A stretch of 12,164 bases of DNA from JAGNNV01 sp031392925 (GTDB lineage Bacteria > Acidobacteriota > Vicinamibacteria > Fen-336 > JAGNNV01), in NCBI GenBank assembly GCA_031392925.1, contig JANMVV010000278.1, positions 1 through 12,164 of the forward strand, read 5' to 3'. This document shows, piece after piece, positions 5,825 to 12,164 of the stretch; the first letter of the stretch is position 1, and every line of letters starts with the position of its first letter. The notes beneath the pieces were generated by a model, which had not been told where the DNA came from, made no database searches, and was given only the letters and a program-made list of their open reading frames with translations. Position numbers and translations under genes: made by a program.

Positions 5825-6811
5825 ATGCCCAATCCCGAAGTTGATTTCCTGACCCAGAGCGACCTTTTCGCGAACCAGGCGCGCGTGGTTCTCGATGCCG
5901 TGCTCTCGCAGGGCACCTTCGAGACGTTCGGCCCGGGCGCCATCGTCTTCAAGCAGGGCGAGCCCGGCGACCGCATGTACGTCATCAAGTCCGGCGTGCT
6001 CGAGGTCATCACCCAGCCCGTGGACCACACCCCTGCGGTGACCGTGGCCTTCCTGGGGGTGGGCGAGGTGGTGGGAGAACTGGCGCTTTTGACCGGGTCT
6101 CCGCGAAGCGCCACCATAAGGTGCCCGGAGAACGCCGAACTCTTTCGCCTCGACAAGGCGGTCTTCGACGATCTGATGGGGTCTCTTCCGGGCATGGCCC
6201 GATCAATGTGCGAGGTCATCGCGCGCAGACTGGAGGCGACGACCCTCAAGTCGCGGCGCGCGGAGACCAAGCAGCTCTCGGGCAATCTAGAGTTCTTCGA
6301 CCTTGCCACCGTGATCCAGACCCTCATCGGGTCGCATCAGACGGGTTCGCTCATCGTGAGTTCCCCGAAGCATGAGCGGGTGTCCGAGATCGTGTTCTTC
6401 AAGGGCAACATCGTGCGCGCGCTGTTTCAGAAGCTCAAGGGCGACGACGCGGTGTTCCAGCTCTTCCAGAGCAAGCCCGAAGGCGAGTTCGCGTTCACGA
6501 GCCGGGAGGCCGAGGAGCAGCAGGGCGCCGACATCACTCTCCCTGGCATCTCGCTCCTCATGGAAGCGATCCGTATGTCCGATGAGCTGCCGATGCTGCA
6601 GGAACAGCTCGCCGACCGGAAGAAGGTCCACCAGACCAAGGTCGCGGAGCTTGCCTGGACCGACAGCGAGAGCCTCCCCGCCGCGCGCGATGTCTTCAAG
6701 TGCCTCCAGAAGGGCGCGTCGATCGATGATCTGGAGAGGGAATCGGGGCGGTGCTCGTTCTGGGTCTACAAGGTCGTCGCGACCCTGCAAGCCACCAGTC
6801 AGGTCGACTAG
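5825..6811 (+). CDS. Cyclic-nucleotide-binding domain fused to a PATAN (DUF4388) domain
   Basis: The product has 328 residues and is soluble. The cyclic-nucleotide-binding (CAP_ED) domain spans about 11-140. Its phosphate-binding cassette is complete: GELALL (84-89, with E85) and PRSAT (93-97, with R94) match the Glu and Arg that hold ribose and phosphate in CRP. A PATAN/DUF4388 domain spans about 150-255 (LSGNLEFFDLATVIQTL, TGSLIV, FFKGNIVRA, F-A-F, ISLLMEAIRM). The C-terminal 60 residues resemble a worn winged-helix segment. There is no CRP-type helix-turn-helix, so nucleotide binding is probably passed on through protein contacts of PATAN, a domain known in adaptors and response regulators. 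The ligand, cAMP or cGMP, cannot be deduced. The ATG is supported by the nearby -10 hexamer. The gene is divergent from the DUF4912 gene and convergent, with a 35-bp gap, with the ABC permease gene. Confidence 0.9.
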   Translation: MPNPEVDFLTQSDLFANQARVVLDAVLSQGTFETFGPGAIVFKQGEPGDRMYVIKSGVLEVITQPVDHTPAVTVAFLGVGEVVGELALLTGSPRSATIRCPENAELFRLDKAVFDDLMGSLPGMARSMCEVIARRLEATTLKSRRAETKQLSGNLEFFDLATVIQTLIGSHQTGSLIVSSPKHERVSEIVFFKGNIVRALFQKLKGDDAVFQLFQSKPEGEFAFTSREAEEQQGADITLPGISLLMEAIRMSDELPMLQEQLADRKKVHQTKVAELAWTDSESLPAARDVFKCLQKGASIDDLERESGRCSFWVYKVVATLQATSQVD

Positions 6812-6846
6812 ACGCGGTCCCTCGCCGCCGCGCTCGCGCCTGAGCC

Positions 6847-8151
6847 CTAGCCGTGCCGCACCCAGCGGAGCATCTCGGGAAAGTTCGGCGGCTTGCCGTA
6901 CATCAGAATGCCGACCCGGTAGATGCGCGCGGCCACCCAGATCACCAGGGCGATGGTGAGGCTCGTGAGCACCACGGAGAGGGCGATCTGCCAGACCGGA
7001 GGCATCAGCACGCTCATGCGCAGGAACATCAGGATCGGGGTCATGAAGGGTATGAGCGAGAGCACCACGGAGAGAGTTGAATCCGGCGCCCGCATGACCA
7101 CGGGCCAGCACACCATGGCCATGATGATGGGCAGCATGACCGGGAAGATGAAGTTCTGCGCTTCCTGGATGGTGTTCACCGCGGAGCCGATCGCCGCGTA
7201 GAGCGAGGCGTAGAGGAAGAAGCCGAGCAGGAAGAAGATCGGGAAGGCGGCGATCAGCACGGGATTGAGAGCGGGCAGGTCGAGTCCGGAGAGGAAGGCG
7301 AGCGACCCGGAGGCCGCGGACACGCCGACGAGCCCGAGGATCCAGATGCTGAACTGGAGGAGTCCGGCGCCGCCCACCCCCACGAGCTTTCCGAAAAGGA
7401 GATTCCGCGGAGTGGTGGAAGAGACGATCACCTCGACCACGCGATTCGACTTCTCTTCGATCACGCCGGTCATCACGATCTGGCCCCACATCAAGGTGCC
7501 CACGTAGATCATCATGACCAGAATCAGGGAGAGGAAGAAGGACACGCCCTTGTCCTCGTGCTCGCCCTCCTCGCTCACCCGGAGGCGCTTCAGGTCGAGC
7601 GGCTTGGTGAGGGCGGCGATCCGGGCCGGATCGATCCCCGCCGCGCCGATGCGTTTCGCGAAGACCGCCTTCTCGACCGCGCGGTCGACCGCGCGGATGC
7701 CCTCGAAGTCGGTGACGCTTTTCGAGTAGTACTCGGCCTTCGATTCGGAAAGGACATCCTTGGGCAGGACCACATAGACGTCGAGCTTCCCCTTGAGCAC
7801 ATCCTGCTTCGCGGCTTCCCGCTGAGCCGCCACATCCGCGCCCACCGCGGGCTTGATCACGAACTGCGTGCTCCCCACGTTGCGCCGCGAGTTCATCGGG
7901 TCCTCGGGTTTTTGGGCGTCGGGGCTCGCCGCCCCCCCGCGCAGGCTGTCTTCGACCAGGGTGCGCAGCGACCCCTCGGCGTCGATGACGCTGATGGAAA
8001 CCGACTTCGCGAGCTTGCTCGCCATCAGGGCGGGCACGATCATGATGGTGGCCATGAAGACCGGCCCGAGGATGGTGCCGATGACGAACGCCTTGGTGCG
8101 AACGCGCTCGATGAACTCGCGCTTGGCGATGACCAGAATGTCGCGGCTCAT
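6847..8151 (-). CDS. ABC-2 type transporter permease (NatB family)
   Basis: The product has 434 residues and is the membrane subunit of an ABC exporter. The first transmembrane helix (about 21-44) follows the N-terminal motif REFIERVRTKAFVIGT. A large extracytoplasmic domain (about 46-203) comes next, then roughly five or six helices (about 205-225, 253-280, 297-325, 333-352, 360-380, 388-410). The cytoplasmic motif GVIEEKSNRVVEVIVSS (229-245) is diagnostic of the NatB/COG1668 group. Members export Na+ or other unidentified compounds; substrate cannot be inferred here. The ATG overlaps the ATPase stop as ATGA and has GAGGTG 5 nt upstream (8157-8162), so the two are translated together. It ends in TAG, 35 bp from the convergent cyclic-nucleotide/PATAN gene. 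Confidence 0.92.
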   Translation of the reverse strand: MSRDILVIAKREFIERVRTKAFVIGTILGPVFMATIMIVPALMASKLAKSVSISVIDAEGSLRTLVEDSLRGGAASPDAQKPEDPMNSRRNVGSTQFVIKPAVGADVAAQREAAKQDVLKGKLDVYVVLPKDVLSESKAEYYSKSVTDFEGIRAVDRAVEKAVFAKRIGAAGIDPARIAALTKPLDLKRLRVSEEGEHEDKGVSFFLSLILVMMIYVGTLMWGQIVMTGVIEEKSNRVVEVIVSSTTPRNLLFGKLVGVGGAGLLQFSIWILGLVGVSAASGSLAFLSGLDLPALNPVLIAAFPIFFLLGFFLYASLYAAIGSAVNTIQEAQNFIFPVMLPIIMAMVCWPVVMRAPDSTLSVVLSLIPFMTPILMFLRMSVLMPPVWQIALSVVLTSLTIALVIWVAARIYRVGILMYGKPPNFPEMLRWVRHG

Positions 8152-9053
8152 GCGGGCACCTCGGTGACGCGTTCGATGAAGATGTCGTGGAGCGACGGTT
8201 CCACCACTTCAAATTTCGTGATCTTCAGCCTGTCGCTCGCCGCCTTGAGGATGGCCTGCGGATCGGCGAGAGGGCCGAGCCTGATTTCGGCGAACCGGCC
8301 ATGGTCGTTCACCGCGCCCACACCGGGAAGGGTCTTGAGGAACGAGCCGTCGCCCTCGAAGGCGAGGACCAGGGTGTTCTTGCCGTAGCTCGCCTTGATG
8401 TCGGAGACGCGGCCATCGAGAACCTTCTCGCCCTTGTTGATGAGGACCACGCGGTCGCACATCTGCTCCACCGTCGCCATCTGATGAGAGCTCACGATCA
8501 GGGTCGTGCCCGCGCGCGACAGCTCGATCATGGCGTCACGCATGATGTTCGTGCCCACGGGGTCGAGACCGGTCATGGGCTCATCGAGGATGAGGATTTC
8601 CGGCTCGTGGAGCAGGGTCTGGATGAACTGCACCTTCTGCTGCATGCCCTTGGAGAGTTCGTTGGCCTTCTTCTTGTGCCATCCGCCGAGGCCGAGCTTC
8701 TCGAGCCAGGGCATCATGCGACGCTTCGACTCGGCGGGCTTGACCCCCTTGAGCTCGGCCATGAAGACCAGGAGCTCTTCCACGATCATTTTCTGATAGA
8801 GGCCTCTCTCCTCCGGCATATATCCGATCCGGTTGCGCAGGGTCTTGTCGGACTTCTGACCCATGATCAGGACTTCGCCGGTGTCCGGGCCGATGATGTC
8901 CATGGCCATCCGGATCGACGTGGTCTTTCCCGCACCGTTGGGGCCGAGGAGGCCAAACACGGAGCCCTTGGGCACTTCGAGGTCGAGCCCTTTGACCGCG
9001 ACATGACCCTGGTAGGCCTTGCGAACGTTCTTCAACTGTAGAGCGAGTGTCAT
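8148..9053 (-). CDS. ABC transporter ATP-binding protein (NatA family)
   Basis: The product has 301 residues from ATG 9053 and is the motor subunit of the exporter formed with the downstream permease. Walker A is GPNGAGKT (37-44), the signature LSKGMQQ (133-139), Walker B LILDEP (154-159), the D-loop GLDP and the H-loop His190. The Q-loop position reads IGYMPEERGLY, with Glu replacing Gln, which is usual in NatA-like exporters rather than a defect. A C-terminal DUF4162-type domain ends EPSLHDIFIERV, the family hallmark. An in-frame TTG at 9065 would add four residues (MPSP). ATG is preferred, but neither has a good Shine-Dalgarno sequence, and a TATAGT hexamer lies 25 nt from the ATG and 13 nt from the TTG. 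The gene is divergent from gltX. Confidence 0.94.
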   Translation of the reverse strand: MTLALQLKNVRKAYQGHVAVKGLDLEVPKGSVFGLLGPNGAGKTTSIRMAMDIIGPDTGEVLIMGQKSDKTLRNRIGYMPEERGLYQKMIVEELLVFMAELKGVKPAESKRRMMPWLEKLGLGGWHKKKANELSKGMQQKVQFIQTLLHEPEILILDEPMTGLDPVGTNIMRDAMIELSRAGTTLIVSSHQMATVEQMCDRVVLINKGEKVLDGRVSDIKASYGKNTLVLAFEGDGSFLKTLPGVGAVNDHGRFAEIRLGPLADPQAILKAASDRLKITKFEVVEPSLHDIFIERVTEVPA

Positions 9054-9078
9054 CGGAGAGGGCAAACCTTTGGTTAGA

Positions 9079-9084
9079 ACTATA
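9079..9084 (-). promoter_or_regulatory. -10 hexamer TATAGT before the ABC transporter operon
   Basis: On the minus strand TATAGT matches the consensus at five of six positions and lies 25 nt before ATG 9053 (13 nt before TTG 9065). No recognisable -35 element sits 16-18 bp upstream. If used, the leader would be under 20 nt. Confidence 0.35.
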
Positions 9085-9171
9085 GAACGAGTGTCCGCAG
9101 CCGATTGTTCAGGGCGCGTCTCAAGTGGCTTTCAAAAACGCCAAGGCCCCTGGGAAACCGAGGACGACCGC

Positions 9172-9177
9172 TAAAAT
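9172..9177 (+). promoter_or_regulatory. -10 hexamer TAAAAT before gltX
   Basis: TAAAAT matches the consensus at five of six positions and ends 12 nt before the gltX ATG, placing transcription start near 9184-9185 and the leader at about 5 nt. No -35 element and no Shine-Dalgarno sequence are seen. It is divergent from the ABC transporter promoter in the same 136-bp gap. Confidence 0.4.
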
Positions 9178-9189
9178 GGCCTCCAACTC

Positions 9190-10683
9190 ATGAGCTCCCC
9201 CGCCATTCGTGTCCGTTTCGCGCCCTCTCCGACCGGGTATCTCCACATCGGGGGCGGCCGCACCGCGCTTTTCAACTGGCTGTATGTGAAGAAGTACGGG
9301 GGCACGTTCATCCTGAGGATCGAGGACACTGACAAGGAGCGCTCCACCGACGACAACACGAAGAGCATCCTGGAGGGCCTGAAGTGGCTCGGGCTCGATT
9401 GGGATGAAGGTCCGTTCCTCCAGAGCGATGGCGTGGAGCGCCACAAGAAGGTCGCGGCCGAACTCCTGGCCGCGGGGAAGGCGTACCGGTCGTTCGCCAC
9501 CTCCACCGAGCTCGAGGCCCAGCGCAAGCAGGCCGACAGCGAGAAGCGGCCCTGGCAGCGTGACGTGCCTTCGCGCCTTCTTTCAAAGGAAGAGTCGGAC
9601 GCTCGGGCAGCCAAGGGCGACCCCTTCACCGTCCGCTTCCTCGTCCCCGAGGATGAAGGCGCCACTGTCTTCGAAGACGGCGTGTACGGCACCCAGGAGC
9701 GCAAGCACAAGGACACCGAGGACTTCGCTCTTCTGCGGCCCGACGGCTCGCCGCTGTACAACTTCGTGGTGGTCTGCGATGACATCCACATGGCCATTTC
9801 CCACGTCATCCGCGGCCAGGATCACCTCTCGAACACCCACAAGCAGATCCTGATCTACCAGGCTCTCGGCAAGAAGCCCCCCGAGTTCGCCCACCTTCCG
9901 CTGATCAACGCGCCCGACCGGGCGAAGCTTTCCAAGCGGAAGCACGGCGAAGTCGTCTCCGTGACCACCTATCGCGACAAGGGCTTCATTCCCGAGGCGT
10001 TCCGGAATTTCCTGGCTCTGATCGGCTGGTCTTCCGGCACGGACAAGGAGTTCTTCACCACCGCCGAACTGATCGAGGCGTTCTCGCTCAGCGGGGTATC
10101 GCGCGGCAACGCGATCGTGAACTTCTCCGAGACCGATCCTCGCCAGTGGACCGACCGCAAGGCCCTGCACCTGAACGCCGAGCACATGAACAAGATGCCC
10201 CTTCCGGACCTGCTTCCCATGGTCGAAGCCGAGCTCAAGAGCGCCGGGCTGTGGGACGAGTCGTGGGCGAAAGGCTGGAACCGCCACGAATGGTTCGCAA
10301 AGACGGTCGACCTCCTGCGTCCGCGATTCATCACCCTCAAGGATTTCTCCAGCGCGGGACGGGCGTTCTTCGACCAGACGTTCGACATCGATCCGGTCGC
10401 GGTGGAGAAGAACGTCGACAAGGACCCGAGCGCGCGCAAGTGGCTGGTCGAACTGGCCTCGCGCCTCAAGGCCATCCCTGAATTCAACAAGGCGGCCGCC
10501 GAGGTCGAACTGCGAAAGCTGGCCGATGAACTCGGGATCAAGGCCGGACTCCTCATCAACGGCTCGAGGACGGTCGCCACCGGCGTGTCCGTGGGTCCGC
10601 CGCTTTTCGATCTGCTCGAGGCCCTCGGCCAGGACATCGTGGTGGCTCGCCTCGCGGGGGCGGAAACGTTCGGCCGGCACTGA
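9190..10683 (+). CDS. gltX: Glutamyl-tRNA synthetase
   Basis: A 497-residue class I aminoacyl-tRNA synthetase that charges tRNA-Glu in the cytoplasm. The N-terminus RVRFAPSPTGYLHIGGGRTALFNW holds the HIGH-type motif (HIGG, 19-22), with Gly in place of the usual Ala in HIGGARTA. The KMSKR-type loop is KLSKRKHGE (246-254). Other landmarks are LRIEDTD (42-48), VIRGQDHLSNTHKQI (206-220) and the anticodon-binding end GVSVGPPLFDLLEALG (465-480). The usual zinc-site cysteines are absent: the segment AYRSFATSTELEAQR (98-112) has Ser and Ala where many relatives have YCxC-type cysteines, so this is a zinc-free form, as in several bacteria. Length is normal and the gene complete. Only one GluRS is seen, so whether it also charges tRNA-Gln (with GatCAB) cannot be told here. 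Transcription appears to start just before the ATG. Confidence 0.97.
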   Translation: MSSPAIRVRFAPSPTGYLHIGGGRTALFNWLYVKKYGGTFILRIEDTDKERSTDDNTKSILEGLKWLGLDWDEGPFLQSDGVERHKKVAAELLAAGKAYRSFATSTELEAQRKQADSEKRPWQRDVPSRLLSKEESDARAAKGDPFTVRFLVPEDEGATVFEDGVYGTQERKHKDTEDFALLRPDGSPLYNFVVVCDDIHMAISHVIRGQDHLSNTHKQILIYQALGKKPPEFAHLPLINAPDRAKLSKRKHGEVVSVTTYRDKGFIPEAFRNFLALIGWSSGTDKEFFTTAELIEAFSLSGVSRGNAIVNFSETDPRQWTDRKALHLNAEHMNKMPLPDLLPMVEAELKSAGLWDESWAKGWNRHEWFAKTVDLLRPRFITLKDFSSAGRAFFDQTFDIDPVAVEKNVDKDPSARKWLVELASRLKAIPEFNKAAAEVELRKLADELGIKAGLLINGSRTVATGVSVGPPLFDLLEALGQDIVVARLAGAETFGRH

Positions 10684-10697
10684 AATTCCCTCCAGGT

Positions 10698-10727
10698 TTG
10701 ACAGCCCCGCAACGCGCCTTGTAGCCT
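10698..10727 (+). promoter_or_regulatory. Sigma-70-like promoter before the second PATAN gene
   Basis: TTGACA (10698-10703), a perfect -35, is followed after 18 nt by TAGCCT (10722-10727), a poor -10 with three of six consensus bases. It would give a leader of about 38 nt, but no Shine-Dalgarno sequence precedes ATG 10772. A weaker alternative hexamer CAGAAT (10758-10763) lies 8 nt before the ATG, in the position seen for other leaderless genes here. Confidence 0.35.
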
Positions 10728-10771
10728 GATTTGCGCGTCCCGTCTCACGAACGCCACCAGAATCACCCTCG

Positions 10772-11704
10772 ATGAGTTTCCAAGGCTCCCTCTCCGAACT
10801 CCCGCTTCCAGACGTCATCCAGCTCGTCTCGTCGTCCGGGAAGACCGGGTGTTTTCATCTGACCGACGGCGACGTCAAGGGTCAGATCTACATCCAGGAG
10901 GGCCGGATCGTTCACGCCCAGGTCGAGGATCTTTCCGGCGAAGAGGCGGTTTACCAGCTCGCGATCTGGAGCCGGGGCGAGTTCTTCTTCGAAACCGGCG
11001 CGGCGGTGGCCGCGAACACCATCACGAAGACGAACACCAACCTTCTGATGGAAGCAGCCCGCCGCCTCGATGAGTGGCGGGTCCTTCAGAAGAAGGTCCC
11101 TTCGATGGAACTGGTGCCCGAGTTCGTGATCCCCGAAGGGCGGGAAGGCCAGATCAACCTGAACACCAGCGAATGGCTGATCCTTTCGAAGATCGACGGA
11201 CGCCGTTCGATCAAGGCCATCGCGAACGCGTCCTCGCATTCCACGTTCGAGGCCTGCAAGATCCTCTACGGCCTGATCGCCACCAACCTGATCCGGCTCA
11301 AGGAGGCGCCGGCCGCCCCGGCTCCGCGCCCACCGGCGCCTGCCGCACCTTCGTTGTCCGCCTCCACCAGCAACGCGGCGGGAACCATTACCGGGCCGAC
11401 CGGGCGGCCGGCCAACGCGCCCCTGCCTCGTCAGGCCACCATGCCTCCCGGAACCATGCCCCAGGCGAGCCTCGAGCTCGTGCAGCGCCTGGTCAAGATT
11501 CGCGACACCGCGAACGCCCTGCTCGGAGCCGGCGGCGAGGCGGTGGTCCAGAAGCACGTGGTGGCGGCCCGACTCGCCATCGAACGAGGCGCGGGCATTG
11601 AGGCGGTCGAGACAGCGATTCAGCAGATCGCCTCGGCCGCAGCGATCCTCAAGGGACCGCAGGCCACCGACATCGTCCTCGAACGCCTGCGCGCCGCCCG
11701 CTAG
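10772..11704 (+). CDS. PATAN (DUF4388) protein with winged-helix-like segment and unknown C-terminal helical domain
   Basis: The product has 310 residues and is soluble. A PATAN/DUF4388 domain (about 2-105) opens FQGSLSELPLPDVIQL, with TGCFHL, IYIQEGRIVHA, GEFFFE and NLLMEAARRLDEW. A winged-helix-like segment follows (about 130-176, NTSEWLILSKIDGRRSIKAI to GLIATNLIRL), as is common after DUF4388. A Pro/Ala/Ser-rich linker (about 177-232) leads to an Ala-rich helical C-terminus (about 233-310) that I do not recognise. The protein probably works as a signalling adaptor in a regulatory pathway of gliding, pili or storage metabolism, but no partner is evident. It is related to the PATAN part of the cyclic-nucleotide protein about 4 kb upstream. 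It lies 88 bp after gltX with its own promoter-like site. Its TAG shares a CTAG with the stop of the convergent glycosyltransferase. Confidence 0.85.
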   Translation: MSFQGSLSELPLPDVIQLVSSSGKTGCFHLTDGDVKGQIYIQEGRIVHAQVEDLSGEEAVYQLAIWSRGEFFFETGAAVAANTITKTNTNLLMEAARRLDEWRVLQKKVPSMELVPEFVIPEGREGQINLNTSEWLILSKIDGRRSIKAIANASSHSTFEACKILYGLIATNLIRLKEAPAAPAPRPPAPAAPSLSASTSNAAGTITGPTGRPANAPLPRQATMPPGTMPQASLELVQRLVKIRDTANALLGAGGEAVVQKHVVAARLAIERGAGIEAVETAIQQIASAAAILKGPQATDIVLERLRAAR

Positions 11705-12164
11705 ACGGGCTTCCCGGCCGCGACATCGATCTGCCGGATCAGGCGGTCCAAGACGCTTTCCCACGAGAACTCGGTGAGAGCGTAGCGCTTCCCATTTCTG
11801 CCCAGCGCCCGTCGAAGCCCTTCGTCAAGCACCATCAGCCGGACCGATTCCGTGAACTCCTCGGGATTTCCGTAGGCGAGGCCGGCCTGGCTCTTGAGGC
11901 AGTGATCGACGAGGACGTCCGATCTCGATGAAGTGAGCACGGGCGTTCCGAAGGACATAGCCTCGAGGAGAGTGATGGACAGGCTTTCGTAGGGGCTCGG
12001 GCAGATGAGAGCCTCAGCCCCGGCCATGGCCGCGCGCTTGTCCTCCTCCGATACGAAGCCGAGATGCCGCAGCCGCGGGATCTTCGGAAGCTCCATGGCG
12101 AGCTTGCCGATCAGGAAGAGGTCGGGACAGCCCATGATCTCGGCCTGCGCGTGCTCGTAGAACC
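11701..12164 (-). CDS. GT4-family glycosyltransferase, C-terminal part (partial)
   Basis: The frame is open to the right edge of the window, giving the last 154 residues of a GT-B fold glycosyltransferase; the start lies outside. The visible part is the nucleotide-sugar-binding half of a GT4 (glycos_transf_1) enzyme. It includes LRHLGFVSEEDKRAAMAGAE, the E-x7-E motif in PSPYESLSITLLEAMSFGTPVL, and the usual tail with GNPEEFTESVRLMVLDEGLRRALGRNGKRYA and FSWESV. The two glutamates bind the donor sugar-nucleotide. Enzymes of this type build surface polysaccharide, glycolipid or storage glucan, and the acceptor cannot be inferred from this half. Its TAG overlaps the TAG of the PATAN gene in one CTAG (11701-11704). 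Confidence 0.93.
   Translation of the reverse strand, partial: FYEHAQAEIMGCPDLFLIGKLAMELPKIPRLRHLGFVSEEDKRAAMAGAEALICPSPYESLSITLLEAMSFGTPVLTSSRSDVLVDHCLKSQAGLAYGNPEEFTESVRLMVLDEGLRRALGRNGKRYALTEFSWESVLDRLIRQIDVAAGKPV

Noticed and set aside
6812..6846. A Rho-independent terminator between the convergent cyclic-nucleotide/PATAN and permease genes.
   Set aside because: The 35-bp gap is GC-rich but has no stable stem followed by a T-run in either direction.
6287..8212. A 641-codon frame on the minus strand over the cyclic-nucleotide/PATAN gene and the ABC permease gene.
   Set aside because: It is out of frame with the permease, which has clear NatB motifs, and antisense to the PATAN gene; composition is that of a shadow frame.
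9053..9065. TTG at 9065 as the start of the ABC ATPase.
   Set aside because: It would add only four residues (MPSP) not typical of the family; ATG 9053 directly precedes the usual N-terminal strand. Not fully excluded, as the TATAGT box spacing suits it.
9176..9193. A five-residue leader ORF (ATG GCC TCC AAC TCA TGA) whose stop overlaps the gltX ATG.
   Set aside because: Its ATG overlaps the best -10 hexamer (TAAAAT), so it would not be transcribed from that promoter, and no SD precedes it.
9583..10818. A 411-codon frame antisense to gltX.
   Set aside because: gltX is unambiguous across its full length; the antisense frame shows no domain and no supporting start signals.

Overview
The window is high-GC, densely packed bacterial chromosome with no mobile element, tRNA, rRNA or CRISPR array visible. 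It contains DUF507 proteins in tandem, DUF4388 (PATAN) proteins, a DUF4912 protein beside a GH57 branching enzyme, and a PilB/GspE ATPase. That mixture is typical of Myxococcota and other former Deltaproteobacteria, or of nearby high-GC lineages such as Acidobacteriota or uncultivated candidate phyla. The lineage is inferred from gene content only.

Layout. (1) 1-123, + strand: last 40 codons of what looks like dnaX. (2) 120-5714, - strand: six genes, in transcription order DUF4912 protein, GH57 1,4-alpha-glucan branching enzyme, PilB/GspE-type ATPase, a 164-bp gap with its own promoter-like box, two overlapping DUF507 genes, and a membrane-anchored double-BON protein. (3) 5825-6811, + strand: cyclic-nucleotide-binding domain fused to PATAN. 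(4) 6847-9053, - strand: two-gene NatA/NatB-type ABC transporter. (5) 9190-11704, + strand: gltX (glutamyl-tRNA synthetase), then a second PATAN protein. (6) 11701-12164, - strand: C-terminal part of a GT4 glycosyltransferase running off the window.

How the parts relate. DUF4912 and the branching enzyme form a tightly overlapping pair that probably serves storage glucan (glycogen) synthesis, with the ATPase 23 bp downstream. The two PATAN proteins are related signalling adaptors. One carries an intact cyclic-nucleotide pocket but no DNA-binding domain, so it probably relays a nucleotide signal by protein contact.

Expression signals. Four genes at the head of a transcription unit have a -10-like hexamer 7-16 nt before the start codon and no Shine-Dalgarno sequence, which suggests leaderless or very short-leader transcripts; a fifth, the ABC ATPase, has its hexamer 25 nt before the chosen ATG, or 13 nt before an alternative TTG. 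Most genes inside operons have ordinary Shine-Dalgarno sequences. Two convergent gene pairs share a single CTAG as both stop codons, and TAG is the commonest stop in the window (8 of 13, with no TAA). The branching enzyme has a strong Shine-Dalgarno sequence but no ATG, GTG or TTG at the expected distance.

No single gene is an obviously new system. The most interesting leads are the initiation of the branching enzyme, the leaderless/SD split, and the cyclic-nucleotide/PATAN relay.
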